Shown in pieces: positions 47,617 through 61,718 of a stretch of 64,000 bases of DNA (positions within the stretch are counted from its first letter, which is position 1; each line of letters opens with the position of its first letter). The position numbers and the translations under genes were made by a program. Origin of the DNA: Hyphomicrobium_A sp963745205. GTDB taxonomy: Bacteria; Pseudomonadota; Alphaproteobacteria; Rhizobiales; Hyphomicrobiaceae. Under the pieces are notes generated by a model. The model was not told the DNA's origin. It saw only the letters and a program-made list of their open reading frames with translations, and did not search any database. The stretch spans positions 62,001 through 126,000 of the forward strand of contig CAVUWX010000021.1 of assembly GCA_963745205.1 (NCBI GenBank), given 5' to 3'.

Positions 47617-48063
47617 ATGCGAGAGTTCGACTTTGCCCCCCTCTACCGTTCGACCGTCGGCTTCGATCGGCTTGCCCAGCTCTTGGACAGCGTCGGCGGC
47701 TATGACGTCGACGGCTACCCGCCCTACAACATCGAGCGTCTCGGCGACAACGAGTACCGGATTTCGATGGCGGTCGCGGGCTTTCACAAGGACGAGTTCA
47801 AGATTGACGTGAAGGAGACGACGCTCGTCGTGAGCGGGCAGAAGCAGCCCGACGACAAGGAGCGCACCTTCCTGCACCGCGGCATCGCTGCGCGCTCTTT
47901 CGAGCGCCGCTTCCAGCTTGCCGACTACGTCGAGGTCAAGGGCGCCGACTTCGAGGACGGCCTTTTGCACATCGATCTCGTGCGCAACCTGCCCGAGCGC
48001 ATGAAGCCGCGCACGATCACCGTCGGATCGGGCGAGCCCAAGCAGCTCGAGGCCACCGCCTGA
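47617..48063 (+). CDS. ibpA: small heat-shock protein, Hsp20/IbpA type
   Basis: 148 residues. The N-terminus REFDFAPLYRSTVGFDRLAQ is that of the rhizobial class A IbpA-like proteins. The alpha-crystallin domain covers YNIERLGDNEYRISMAVAGF to the SFERRFQLADYVEVKGADF strand, with the conserved DGLLHIDLVRNLPE near the end. It is an ATP-independent chaperone that holds unfolding proteins. It is controlled by an RpoH-type promoter and a ROSE thermometer, and followed by a strong hairpin terminator. Confidence 0.93.
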   Translation: MREFDFAPLYRSTVGFDRLAQLLDSVGGYDVDGYPPYNIERLGDNEYRISMAVAGFHKDEFKIDVKETTLVVSGQKQPDDKERTFLHRGIAARSFERRFQLADYVEVKGADFEDGLLHIDLVRNLPERMKPRTITVGSGEPKQLEATA

Positions 48064-48095
48064 CGCGCTTGAGCGCAATTTGAGCCGAAGGCCTG

Positions 48096-48134
48096 AAGGA
48101 GCGGCCGCCCGCAAGCAAGCGGCGGCCGCTCCTT
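48096..48134 (+). terminator. intrinsic terminator of hsp20
   Basis: A perfect 14-bp stem AAGGAGCGGCCGCC/GGCGGCCGCTCCTT with an 11-base loop, starting 33 bases after the hsp20 stop. A T-poor tail (GCTGAATTATTG) follows. Confidence 0.75.
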
Positions 48135-48324
48135 GCTGAATTATTGCTCGTCGCAAGTCGACGGGGCGCAGCCTGCCGCCGGCGGAGTTTCGCGCCAGGA
48201 TGCGCTTGTGCAACAACTTGAAATCTGCGAAGCTCGGGCAAAAGGTCAGCACCCCTGTCCTTTATTGCGGCAGGGCCGGAGACGCGGAGGGGCCGTCAAA
48301 CGGCGCTTCGTTGTCCGCTGCAAT

Positions 48325-48354
48325 TTGACAAGCCACCTGGAGAACCGATCATTT
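48325..48354 (+). promoter_or_regulatory. probable promoter of gltBD
   Basis: TTGACA (48325-48330), an 18-base spacer and TCATTT (48349-48354), about 70 bases before gltB. The rest of the region 48135-48427 shows no gene. Confidence 0.5.
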
Positions 48355-48427
48355 CGATCGAAAGAGGCGCCGAGGGCGTTGTGAAAGCGCACCGCGCCGC
48401 ACCGAGGTCGCAGTAGGTCGCAGTAGA

Positions 48428-53143
<4,716 letters not shown>

Positions 53144-53229
53144 GGTCATTCCCCCCTCTGTGAAATGATGACGAAGGCTGCGGCACGAAGCGCGACGAGC
53201 GCGGGCGCGGCTCCCGACAGGAAACGCGA

Positions 53230-54673
53230 ATGGGCAAGGTCACGGGCTTTCTCGAGTTCAAGCGGATGGACGCCAAATACGCGCCCGTCACCGAGCGCGT
53301 GAAGCATTGGCATGAGTTCGTGCTGCCGCCCTCCGAGGACGACGCCAAGATCCAAGCCGCGCGCTGCATGGATTGCGGTATCCCGTACTGCCACACGGGC
53401 TGCCCCGTGAACAACCAGATCCCCGACTGGAACGACCTCGTCTATCACGGCGACTGGAAGCAGGCGGCGGGCAACCTCCACTCGACCAACAACTTCCCCG
53501 AAGTGACCGGGCGCGTGTGTCCGGCGCCGTGCGAGGCTGCGTGCACGCTCAATATCGACGACGTGCCGGTCACCATCAAGACGATCGAGGCGGCGATCGC
53601 CGACCGCGGCTTCAAGGAAGGGTGGATCGTACCCGAACCGCCGGAGACGAAGACCGGCAAGCGCATTGCCATCGTCGGCTCCGGCCCCGCCGGCCTCGCC
53701 GCGGCCCAGCAGCTCGCGCGCGCCGGCCACGACGTGCACGTCTACGAGAGGAACGCCAAGCCCGGCGGCCTCCTGCGCTATGGCATCCCCGACTTCAAGA
53801 TGGAGAAGGGCATCGTCGAGCGGCGCGTGAAGCAGATGGAGGCCGAGGGCGTGACCTTCCACTGCAACGTCAACGTCGGCAAGACCGTCTCGGCGAAAGA
53901 GCTCGCCGAGAAGCACGACGCCCTTCTTCTCGCCGGCGGCTCGGAAGCGCCGTTCGACTTCTTCGCAAAATCGCCGGGACGCGATCTCGACGGCATCCAC
54001 TTCGCCATGGAGTTCCTGCCGCAGCAGAACCGGCGCGTGTCCGGCGAATTGCCCGCAATCACGGATTCCAAGGAGATCAGCGCCAAGGACAAGCACGTCA
54101 TCGTCATCGGCGGCGGCGACACGGGCTCCGACTGCATCGGCACCTCGTTCCGGCAAGGGGCGAAGTCGGTGACGCAGCTCGAGATCATGCCGATGCCGCC
54201 CGAGCACGAGAACAAGGCGCTCTCCTGGCCGCACTGGCCGCTTGAAGCTGCGCGTCTCCTCGAGCCAAGCGGAAGGCGCGAAGGTCGAATACTCCGTCTC
54301 GACGACGGGCTTCTCCGGCGCCAACGGCCGCGTGGAGAAGCTGCATCTCGTGCACGTCGACCCCAAGCTGCAGCCGGTTCCCGGCAGCGACACCCACCTC
54401 CCTGCCGAGCTGGTGCTGTTCGCCATGGGCTTCTCGGGCCCCCTCGAGGAGGGACCGGTCAGCGACCTCGGGCTCGAGGTGGTCGCGCGCGGCCGCTTCA
54501 AGGGCCTCGGCGCGGACGAGCGCGATTACAAGGTTCCGGGCCAGGAGAAGGTGTTCGCCGCGGGCGACATCCGCCGCGGGCAATCGCTCGTCGTGTGGGC
54601 GATCCGCGAAGGCCGGCAGGCGGCGCAGGCTATCGACAAGTTCCTGATGGGCAAGACGGCGTTGCCGCGCTGA
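53230..54673 (+). CDS. gltD: glutamate synthase small subunit, frameshifted
   Basis: About 480 residues once repaired, the FAD/4Fe-4S beta chain that feeds NADPH electrons to GltB. The N-terminal cluster motif is CMDCGIPYCHTGCPVNN, the FAD site IVGSGPAGLAAAQQLARAG, and the NADPH site VIVIGGGDTGSDCIG. After NKALSWPHWPL one extra T at 54242-54243 shifts the frame; the second frame continues KLRVSSSQAEGAKVEYSV and ends FLMGKTALPR. It follows gltB by 86 bases, with which it forms the GOGAT operon. Confidence 0.96.
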
Positions 54674-54975
54674 CACTCATCCCCGTCTTCGACCTCGCCA
54701 AGCGGACGCGGCGGAGCGACAGTTCCATGAATTGAAAGGCCCATAAGCGAACCTTCTTCGCGGAGAGGAGTGCGGCCCTAGAAATATAGGGGCCGCGATA
54801 GTATCGGCCTGCCTAGCAATACGATTTCGGCCAGGAACTGAACGCAGTCTCTCCTCCCGCTCACGACCGCATGGCCGCGAACCAGCGCAGAGATCTAAGG
54901 GATGTTTCGAAGTCGCTCATCCCCCGAACGGGGGACGAGCGCCCAAGTGCGCCAAAGACGTGCACGTCAGGCTGA
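54674..54975. other. intergenic region after gltD
   Basis: 302 bases between converging gltD and the cupredoxin gene. No gene or clear terminator hairpin was seen. Confidence 0.45.
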
Positions 54976-55419
54976 TCAATACCCGTCGTACGACGGCTTG
55001 GGCGGCGCCTTGGCCGGGGGCTTCTCCGGCTTGGCCGGAGCTTCGGCGGCCGCCGTCACCGTGATCGTCCCCTTCATGCTCTTGGGATGAATGACGCAGT
55101 GATAATGGATGGTGCCAGCGGCTTTGAACTTTTGCGTCGGCGTGGTGGAGCTGTCGAACGTGCTCGTGTCCGTCAAGGCGTCATCCTCGGTGTCGGGCAC
55201 GAGCTGATGCGGGACGTCGGCATCCTTCGCCACCCATTTGACGGACTGACCGGCGGTAATTTTCGCGTTCGGATCGGAGAATACGAACTTGCCGTCGGCG
55301 TTCTTGACGATCTCGATCGTTTTCACGTCGTCGGCCGCGGATGCGGGCGACAGGTGCCAAAAGAGGAAGGCGGCGGCGAGGCCGGTGAGACTAATCGCGA
55401 GAAGCAAATATCTGCGCAT
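54976..55419 (-). CDS. periplasmic cupredoxin (blue copper) protein
   Basis: 147 residues. A signal peptide (LLAISLTGLAAAFLFWHLS) is followed by a plastocyanin/azurin-like domain. The first copper His is in ADVPHQLVPD, and the C-terminal cluster IHYHCVIHPKSMKG supplies Cys, His and Met ligands. The C-terminus is a Pro/Lys/Ala-rich tail (KPEKPPAKAPPKPSYDGY). It may carry electrons in respiration or nitrogen-oxide metabolism, or handle copper; the partner is unknown. Confidence 0.88.
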   Translation of the reverse strand: MRRYLLLAISLTGLAAAFLFWHLSPASAADDVKTIEIVKNADGKFVFSDPNAKITAGQSVKWVAKDADVPHQLVPDTEDDALTDTSTFDSSTTPTQKFKAAGTIHYHCVIHPKSMKGTITVTAAAEAPAKPEKPPAKAPPKPSYDGY

Positions 55420-55448
55420 GGCAACTCTCCATTACTGACACCAAGAAT

Positions 55449-56763
55449 CTAGCGGCGTTTGTCCTTCTGGGTCGCGGGCGCCGGAGCAGGCGGCGGCTCG
55501 GGCGTGACGGCCTCGGCGGTCGCCTGCGGACGCGGCCAGGTGAAATCGTCGGCGCGGCCGGGCTTGGGCGGCAGCCGGTCGCCGCGCTCGAACACGCGGA
55601 AATAGGGCGTCTGCGTGGGCGACAGCCGGTGGCGGCCATCGGCCCCCCGTGGCGGCACGATCGAGCTCATGACAGTGAGACCGCCGGGGATCTGGTCGAT
55701 CAGGATGTCGCCCATCTGCGCGGCCTTGTCGGGGCTCTGCTTGCGCGTCACCAGCGCCACGACGGAGGCGGGAATAGCGGGACGCACGATATCGACCGAG
55801 ACAATTTGCTCGGTGCCGCCCGGTGCCGCCACCTTGATGTCGACCTTGCCGGTCTCCGCCTTCTGCTCGCGGCCCGCTTCGTCGGGCGGTAGCGCGGGGC
55901 TCGCCTCCTTGGGCTTCTGCTTCTGTCCCGCGGGCGCCGGTGCGGCTTCGGCCTTGAGGCGCGCCCGATCGGGATTGACGCGTGCCTGCTCGGCGTCGTC
56001 GCCCGCGAGCGGGACCGCGCGCTCGTCCTTCGCCTGCTGCAGATCACGGCGCAGGTCGCGCTCCACGAAGTGGGCGAGCTTGCGGTAGCCGATGTCGGTG
56101 AAGTGGACGCCGTCGGTGTCGCGCAGACGGGCGACCTTGCCGGTGATGTCGGGGCCGTAGTCGCTGTAGCCGCCGCCCTCGTCGACAAAGCTCGCGTAGG
56201 CGTCGATGTAGTGGACGCCGTTCAAGTAGGCGCGCTCACGGAACACGTCGTTCATGAGCTGCGCGCGCTCGTTGTCCTGCCAGCGCCGCATGTTGGGCAG
56301 TCCGACCCAATAGACGGCGCGGCCACCCTTGCGCAGGATCTTCATCACGCGGTCGACGCGGGCGCCGTATTCGTCGCGCCAGCCGCCCTGCTGGCCGGAG
56401 GCTTGGCGTGGGCCCACGTTGTAGCGGTCCTGGGCGCCGAGCATGACGATCGCTATGTGGCTCGGATCGTTGGCGAAGGCCTGCTCGAGCGCGTTGAGAT
56501 CGCCGTCGGTGCGGTTGAGCATGAGCGCCGGCAGGTCGTAGCGCTTTTTCGAGATCGCCACGCCGGGACCGGTGGAGAAGGTTTCCGCCAACCCGGTCAT
56601 CAGGCCGTCTGCCAGCCAGTCGCCGACGATTTGCACCTGATAGGTGTCGTTCTCCGGGAACGGGCGTGATGAAGCTGCCGCCGAGCCCGTTGTCCTGCGC
56701 GAAGACCGGGATAGCCCGCACGAGAAGCAGAGCGGAGAGGAGGGCGGTGAGGACGGCGCGCAT
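55449..56763 (-). CDS. DUF459 (SGNH-hydrolase-like) exported protein, frameshifted
   Basis: About 437 residues once repaired. The first frame supplies a signal peptide (VLTALLSALLLVRAIPVFAQ) and GSFITPVP; then one surplus base in a GGG run at 56656-56658 (CCC on the coding strand) shifts to the frame that continues ENDTYQVQIVGDWLADGL. SGNH-like blocks include VMLGAQDRYNVGP and DTDGVHFTDIGYRKLAHF. The last 150 residues are Pro/Ala-rich. The family is related to cell-wall or polysaccharide esterases, but the substrate is unknown. An ATG at 56790 is an alternative start. Confidence 0.85.
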
Positions 56764-56911
56764 CACGTTCGCTCGCTCGTTAACGCGCATGCCGGCGGAC
56801 GCGCGAATCCATGGGCGACGCAGCAGTATTCACCCCTGCGTCGCCCATGCACAAGGCGGAAACATGACCGCATCCTGGGCCAAGCCACGGCTGGGAAGGG
56901 GAGCGGCCGCG

Positions 56912-57500
56912 TCAGGCCGCCCGCCTTGCCTTCTTAACGCTCTTCAAGCGCACCGGCGCCTGCCGCGAGCGGGCCGCCTGCCACTTGAGGTCGTCGAGCT
57001 CCGACCCGCGGTGGTGCGTTTTCACGACCACGTCGCGAGCGCTGAAGGCCTCGCGCAGGACGTCGATGCACTTCTGCGGCTGGGCGTGTCCGCACATGAA
57101 GACGTCGAGCGCAGCGTAATCGGCTTCCGGCCAGCTATGGATGGATATGTGACTCTCCGAGAGCACGGCCACACCCGACACGCCGCCATTGGGCGTGAAG
57201 TGATGCAGGTGGATGTGCAGGAGCGTCGCGCCCGCCACCTCCACGCATCGCTTGAGCGTGCGCTTGATGTGCTCCAGGTCATCGAGCCGTCGGGCGCCGA
57301 ACAGGTCCACGATGAGGTGGGTGCCGGCGAACCGAACGCCATCGCGCTCGATGAAAAAGTCCTTCCTGTCTTCGTGCCCCACGTGGGCACAGTCTTCGTG
57401 CGCTACATGCGCAGCAACACGACGATGATCTTCCTCTTGGGCGGTGCTTGAACGAGTTCAAGTCCATCCCCAATTGGAAGAGGGTGTCATTAAAGGCCAT
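56912..57500 (-). CDS. speD: S-adenosylmethionine decarboxylase proenzyme, frameshifted
   Basis: About 195 residues once repaired. It decarboxylates SAM to supply aminopropyl groups for spermidine. The first frame reads MAFNDTLFQLGMDLNS; one extra base near 57451 shifts to SSTAQEEDHRRVAAH and the rest. The self-cleavage site is in LSESHISIHSWPEADY, where the Ser becomes the pyruvoyl cofactor. HLIVDLFGARRLDDL and LDVFMCGHAQP are conserved. The C-terminal Arg/Lys-rich tail exceeds the shortest family members. Its leader is strongly structured. Confidence 0.93.
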
Positions 57501-57604
57501 ATGACCCTCCCCAACCAGGTAGATAGAGGTGACCCGTCCGCTCCTTACCTTTGGGGTTTCTGGAAAACCTCGACCTTAAGGGCAGGTGGACGAACGGAGA
57601 GGGG
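57501..57604 (-). promoter_or_regulatory. structured 5' leader of speD mRNA, possible cis-regulatory RNA
   Basis: On the minus strand, the predicted ~100-nt leader begins near 57600. Its first bases (CCCCTCTCC, 57596-57604) are complementary to the speD ribosome site GGGGAGGG (57505-57512). Between them, three stems nest in order: CGTCC/GGACG (57535-57539 with 57588-57592), CCTTA/TAAGG (57543-57547 with 57577-57581) and GGTTT/AAACC (57555-57559 with 57565-57569). Together they would hold the ribosome site closed. The ligand or signal, if any, is unknown. Confidence 0.55.
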
Positions 57605-57606
57605 TC

Positions 57607-57635
57607 ATATGAGGCACACCCCCCCCCTACGCAAG
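57607..57635 (-). promoter_or_regulatory. probable speD promoter with G9 spacer tract
   Basis: Minus strand: CTTGCG (57630-57635), a 17-base spacer containing nine consecutive G, and TCATAT (57607-57612). The -35 element abuts the T-run of the terminator of the upstream AsmA gene. Confidence 0.55.
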
Positions 57636-57660
57636 AAAAAATTTGCCCGCGGGGCAAAAA
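57634..57660 (-). terminator. intrinsic terminator of the AsmA-like gene
   Basis: Minus strand: stem TTTGCCC/GGGCAAA (57642-57658) with loop CGC, followed by TTTTTT. It lies about 110 bases after the asmA stop and is a classic Rho-independent terminator. Confidence 0.8.
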
Positions 57661-57665
57661 ATTTT

Positions 57666-57703
57666 GCCCGCGCCGCGCGCGCGAACTTCACGCGGGCCTT
57701 TTT
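57666..57703. terminator. second, bidirectional terminator hairpin
   Basis: Stem GCCCGCG/CGCGGGC (57666-57672 with 57691-57697) with an 18-base loop, a T-run on the plus side (57699-57703) and AAAATTTTTT-type sequence on the minus side. It acts with the previous one after asmA. Confidence 0.65.
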
Positions 57704-57769
57704 GAGCGCAATTGCGAAGCTCGAGAGCGGGCGCAAACGCACAGCGCGCGGCGAGTTGGCGCGGCTCGT

Positions 57770-60046
57770 CTACTTGCCGAAGATTTTGTCGAGGAACTTC
57801 TCGGCCTTCGACGGCTCGCCGTTCTCGCCTTTCTTGAGCAGGTTGTCGATCGCCTCACCGACCTCCTTGCCACCAAGCTTCTTGCCGATCTCCTTTGCGG
57901 CATTGAGGTTCTTTTCGCTGTTGAGCGCGCCTTCGAGGTCGGGCTCGATCTTCGGCGCGCTCCAAGGCCCGGTCACATGCACAGGCACCTCGATCCCGGC
58001 GAGGTCCTGCTCGCCGCCTTCGCCTTCCGCGCTGGCAACGAGCGTCGGCTTCACCGTGTAGTCGAGGCTGCGCGCGGGCAGATCGATCGTGCCCGAGCCG
58101 GTGGCCCGCACTGCCGGGCCTGCGAGCTTCAGGTCCTCATTGCGGGCAACGCCGTCGGCGATGACGTAGCTTCCGGTGAGCGCGCTGAAGTCGGTCTTCT
58201 GCGAAGGCGAAGCCTCGATGTTCGGGATGTTGCCCTCCCGCAGCTCGCGCAGCGCACCCCCGAGGTTGAATCCGGCGACCGCGCCGTTACTGATGGCAAA
58301 GTCGCCATTACCGTTGATCGACTGCACGAGCGCCTCCTCGCTCACGCCATGGCCCTTGATCGAGAGGTTGCCGTTATACTTTCCAGACAGCCAATCAATG
58401 CCGGCAAAGTCCTTCAAGAGCGGCTGGGCGGCGATGTCGGCGAGCGAGAAGTCGGCGGCGATCAGCGCCTCCTTGCCGGTGCCGTCGACCGTGATCCTGC
58501 CGCTGCCGCGGCCCTGGTAGAGGCTGATATCGGCGAAGGTCGTCTTGAGCACTCGGTCCTTGAGTGCCAGCGCCACCTCGGTGCTGTCGAGGCGCATGCC
58601 GCCATAGACGAGGCCGGCCACCGACAACTTGGCGTCGGCGTCGACGATGTCGAGGCCGGAGAGATCGAAGGGCTCGCCGCTCCAGCCGTCACGCTGGGTA
58701 AAGCCCTTGACCTGGGGCCCCGGGGGACCCGGCTGCTTGAGCAGATCGTCGATGGAGCCCGGCTCGGAGGGCGGCGGCGTCAGCGGAGCGGCCTTGGCCG
58801 CAGGCGCCGCGGCGGGTTGCTCGCCTTGCGAGCCGCGGGCAGCGTAGGTGTCGAGGTTGAGGCCAGAAACCTTGAGATCGGCCACCACGTGCGGACGCCT
58901 GCCCGAGGTGATGACGCCGATGGTGCCGGTCGCGGTCGCGCCATCGAGCGTGAGCTTGGCGTCGGAGAAGCGCCAAGTGTCGCCGCCCGCGCGCAGGGTG
59001 CCGTTAAGGGAGGCGGCGCCGAATCCCGAAGAGCGGGGCAGCTTGGTGCCAAGCCACTCGGCGAGCGTGCGCAGCGACGTCGTGTCGCCGCTGAGGCTGC
59101 CTTCGGCGGCGAAGTCGTTTTGCAGCGCGATCGTGCCATCAAAGCGCACGTTGAGCGGCCGGCCGGCGACGCTGAGCGCGAGCTTGGCCGGACGCTCCTG
59201 CACCAGATCGCCGAGCGATGTGATCTTGGCGTCGAAGGCGATCTTCTCGCTTTGAGACAGGAAGCTGCCCTTGGCGTCGACGCGGCCTGCGAGCGACGGC
59301 GCCTGCACCTCGGCGTCGATCGCCGTGATCTCCCGCGAGGTGCCGTTCCGCTCGTCGTTGTAGTGCGCGGTACCATCGATGATGCGGACATCGCCGAGCG
59401 AGAGCTCGCCGAGCTTGATGTCGTGGCGGCGCTCGGGCCCACCGGTGGCCGCCACCTGCATCGGAACGTCGGTGAGCGTGGTCGTGGCCTGTGCAAAGCG
59501 GACCGGCGCTGCGCCCGCCGCCATGTCCCAGCTGCGGCGGCCCTTGGCGTCGACGCGCAGGTTGAACACCGGCTTTTGCAGTACCAACCGGTCAACGGCG
59601 ATCTCCTGGCGCACGAGCGGCCACAGGCGCACGCCCAGGTCCAGGCTCTGCGCAGTCAGAAGCGGCTCGCCACCCATGTCCGGCGGCGCCGACAGCGACA
59701 CGTCGCGCACGCGCATGCCGACGGACGGGAAGAACGTGAACGACGCGGGCCCGGCGATCTTGAACTCGCGGCCGGTTTCAGCGCGCACCTCGGCGGCGAT
59801 CCGGTCGCGAATGAAATCGGTCGGCGGAGCGATCATCAGGAAGGTGACGGCGGCGATGCCGAGCCCGAGCAAGCCGATGCCGCCGTAGATCAGCCCTACG
59901 AGAATCATGCTCTGCTGGCGCTCGGATGCGGAGCGCTGCGGCGGGCGCGGCCCCGATGGCCCGGTGGGGCCCGTCGGGCGAGCGTCTGGTAGGCGGTTGC
60001 CCTCGAGGCGAACCGGCTGCCTGCCGCGCGGCTTGAACTTCTTCAT
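57770..60046 (-). CDS. AsmA family protein
   Basis: 758 residues from the ATG at 60046. A basic, Pro-rich N-terminus (residues 1-45) leads to one membrane helix (ILVGLIYGGIGLLGLGIAAV), after which the long periplasmic part follows, with the AsmA motifs GREFKIAGPASFTFFPSVGM, DVSLSAPPDMGGEPLLTAQSL and, C-terminally, GNGDFAISNGAVAGFNLGGAL and LDYTVKPTLVASA. AsmA-like proteins form beta-groove bridges thought to move phospholipids between membranes. The end (EIGKKLGGKEVGEAIDNLLKK) is typical. It is divergent from phaZ. Confidence 0.9.
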   Translation of the reverse strand: MKKFKPRGRQPVRLEGNRLPDARPTGPTGPSGPRPPQRSASERQQSMILVGLIYGGIGLLGLGIAAVTFLMIAPPTDFIRDRIAAEVRAETGREFKIAGPASFTFFPSVGMRVRDVSLSAPPDMGGEPLLTAQSLDLGVRLWPLVRQEIAVDRLVLQKPVFNLRVDAKGRRSWDMAAGAAPVRFAQATTTLTDVPMQVAATGGPERRHDIKLGELSLGDVRIIDGTAHYNDERNGTSREITAIDAEVQAPSLAGRVDAKGSFLSQSEKIAFDAKITSLGDLVQERPAKLALSVAGRPLNVRFDGTIALQNDFAAEGSLSGDTTSLRTLAEWLGTKLPRSSGFGAASLNGTLRAGGDTWRFSDAKLTLDGATATGTIGVITSGRRPHVVADLKVSGLNLDTYAARGSQGEQPAAAPAAKAAPLTPPPSEPGSIDDLLKQPGPPGPQVKGFTQRDGWSGEPFDLSGLDIVDADAKLSVAGLVYGGMRLDSTEVALALKDRVLKTTFADISLYQGRGSGRITVDGTGKEALIAADFSLADIAAQPLLKDFAGIDWLSGKYNGNLSIKGHGVSEEALVQSINGNGDFAISNGAVAGFNLGGALRELREGNIPNIEASPSQKTDFSALTGSYVIADGVARNEDLKLAGPAVRATGSGTIDLPARSLDYTVKPTLVASAEGEGGEQDLAGIEVPVHVTGPWSAPKIEPDLEGALNSEKNLNAAKEIGKKLGGKEVGEAIDNLLKKGENGEPSKAEKFLDKIFGK

Positions 60047-60296
60047 TGCTTGACCCGTGCTCCTGTTGCCGAAGGGCCATACGCAGGACCGCGTGGCGTA
60101 GCCGCGGATTATGTCACCGTGCGGCCCAAGCCCCAAATGGCCGACCCCTATGGGCCGCCCTCGGCCTTTACGGCCAACCATTCCAGGCCCTATCTCGTTT
60201 CAACTTGGGGAGCCAATAAGCTGTTGATGAGAGGGGAATTGCCGCAGCTCCATGACACTTTTCTTCTGGTCAAGAAAAACGTTCAGCAACATAATA

Positions 60297-60330
60297 TTGC
60301 ACTGCACACAGCATTTGGCCGCAGTGCAGC
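60297..60330. promoter_or_regulatory. TGCA-type inverted repeat upstream of PHB depolymerase
   Basis: TTGCACTGCA (60297-60306) and GCAGTGCAGC (60321-60330) form an inverted repeat (GCACTGC/GCAGTGC) 14-38 bases before the phaZ start. TGC-GCA repeats of this sort are bound by the polyhydroxyalkanoate repressor PhaR/AniA. The remaining 60047-60296 region shows no gene. Confidence 0.4.
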
Positions 60331-60343
60331 GGGAAGCGCCGCG

Positions 60344-61651
60344 ATGCACTATTACGCATATGAATACGCGCATGCGGTCCTCTCGCCGCTCCGCATCGGC
60401 GTTAACGCCATGCGCACCGCGCTCGACTGGCCCATGAACCCGTTTACCAACACGCCGTTCGGTCGCCATCTCGCAGCGGCTTGCGAAGTGTTCGAGAACG
60501 TGACGCGCCGCTATGGCAAGCCCGAGTTCGGCATCAAGTCGACCCGCGTCGCCAACATCGAGGTGCCGGTGCGCGAGCGCGTCGCGGCGGCAACGCCGTT
60601 CTGCCGGCTTTTGCATTTCGATCGCGACGTGCGCGAGGTCGGCCGCCGCTATGATCCCAAGGTGCTGATCGTGGCGCCGCTGTCGGGCCACTATGCGACG
60701 CTCCTGCGCGGCACCGTCAAGGCGATGCTGCCCGAGCATGATGTCTACGTCACCGACTGGATGGACGCGCGCGAGATCCCACTGGCGATGGGCCGCTTCG
60801 ACCTCGACGACTTCATCGACCACGTCATCGACTTCATCCGCGTCATCGGACCCGATACGCACGTGATGGGGGTGTGCCAGCCGGCGGTGCCGGTGCTGGC
60901 GGCGGTCGCGCACATGGCGAGCACGGACGACCCGTGCCAGCCAGCGTCGATGACGCTGATGGCCGGTCCGATCGACACCCGCCGCCACCCAACGGCCGTC
61001 AACAAGCTGGCCGAGGCGCGCTCACTCAACTGGTTCGAGCACAACGTCGTCTCAACCGTGCCGCTGCCGCACGCCGGCTTCATGCGCCCCGTCTACCCGG
61101 GTTTTATGCAGCTCACGGGCTTCATGACCATGAACCTCGAGCGCCACATGAACGCTCACGTCGATCTGTTCAACAACCTCATCAAGGGCGACTGCGACCC
61201 GGTCAAGCAGCACCAGGACTTCTACGAGGAATACCTCGCGGTCATGGACCTCACTGCCGAGTTCTACCTGCAGACGATCAAGACGGTGTTCCAGGAGCAC
61301 GCGCTGCCCAAGGGTACGATGATGCACCGCGGGGTGCGCGTCGACTGCTCGGAAATCTTCGATACGGCCCTGATGACCGTCGAGGGCGAGCGCGACGACG
61401 TTTGCGGCGCCGGCCAGACACATGCCGCACACGCGCTGTGCTCCAGCGTCCCCGACCACATGAAGGTGGAGTACACGCAGGAGGGCGTCGGCCACTACGG
61501 TGTCTTCAACGGCACGCGCTGGCGCACCGAGATCCAGCCGCGCATCCGCGAGTTCATCCGCACGATTGAGTATTCGCGCGGGGCCATGCCGCTCGACCGG
61601 CGCACGGCGCGCCGCTCCCACCACGTCGAGCTCGCGGTGTCGCCCGTTTAA
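60344..61651 (+). CDS. phaZ: intracellular polyhydroxybutyrate depolymerase
   Basis: 435 residues. It hydrolyses stored poly-3-hydroxybutyrate granules to monomers. The start MHYYAYEYAHAVLSPLR matches the PhaZ family N-terminus, so the longer upstream frame is not used. HVMGVCQPAVPVLAAVA contains the nucleophilic Cys of this class in a lipase-box-like setting. Other blocks are VLIVAPLSGHYATLLRGTVK, VYVTDWMDAREIPL and VGHYGVFNGTRWR with the catalytic His. The cell therefore makes PHB; the synthase genes are not in this window. Confidence 0.93.
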   Translation: MHYYAYEYAHAVLSPLRIGVNAMRTALDWPMNPFTNTPFGRHLAAACEVFENVTRRYGKPEFGIKSTRVANIEVPVRERVAAATPFCRLLHFDRDVREVGRRYDPKVLIVAPLSGHYATLLRGTVKAMLPEHDVYVTDWMDAREIPLAMGRFDLDDFIDHVIDFIRVIGPDTHVMGVCQPAVPVLAAVAHMASTDDPCQPASMTLMAGPIDTRRHPTAVNKLAEARSLNWFEHNVVSTVPLPHAGFMRPVYPGFMQLTGFMTMNLERHMNAHVDLFNNLIKGDCDPVKQHQDFYEEYLAVMDLTAEFYLQTIKTVFQEHALPKGTMMHRGVRVDCSEIFDTALMTVEGERDDVCGAGQTHAAHALCSSVPDHMKVEYTQEGVGHYGVFNGTRWRTEIQPRIREFIRTIEYSRGAMPLDRRTARRSHHVELAVSPV

Positions 61652-61718
61652 GGCCGCGTTAGGCCGCCCTTAGCCTTCTTTTGCCATTCTCCTCGGTAAT
61701 CGCCGCAGGAGGCTTTCG

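Noticed and set aside
57576..57608. Ten-codon upstream ORF (MTPLRSSTCP) before speD
   Set aside because: Its ATG overlaps the predicted -10 element, so it would not be in the transcript if the promoter call is right.
57551..59992. 813-codon plus-strand open frame opposite AsmA
   Set aside because: Antisense to a recognisable AsmA protein; Arg/Gly/His-rich translation without domains.
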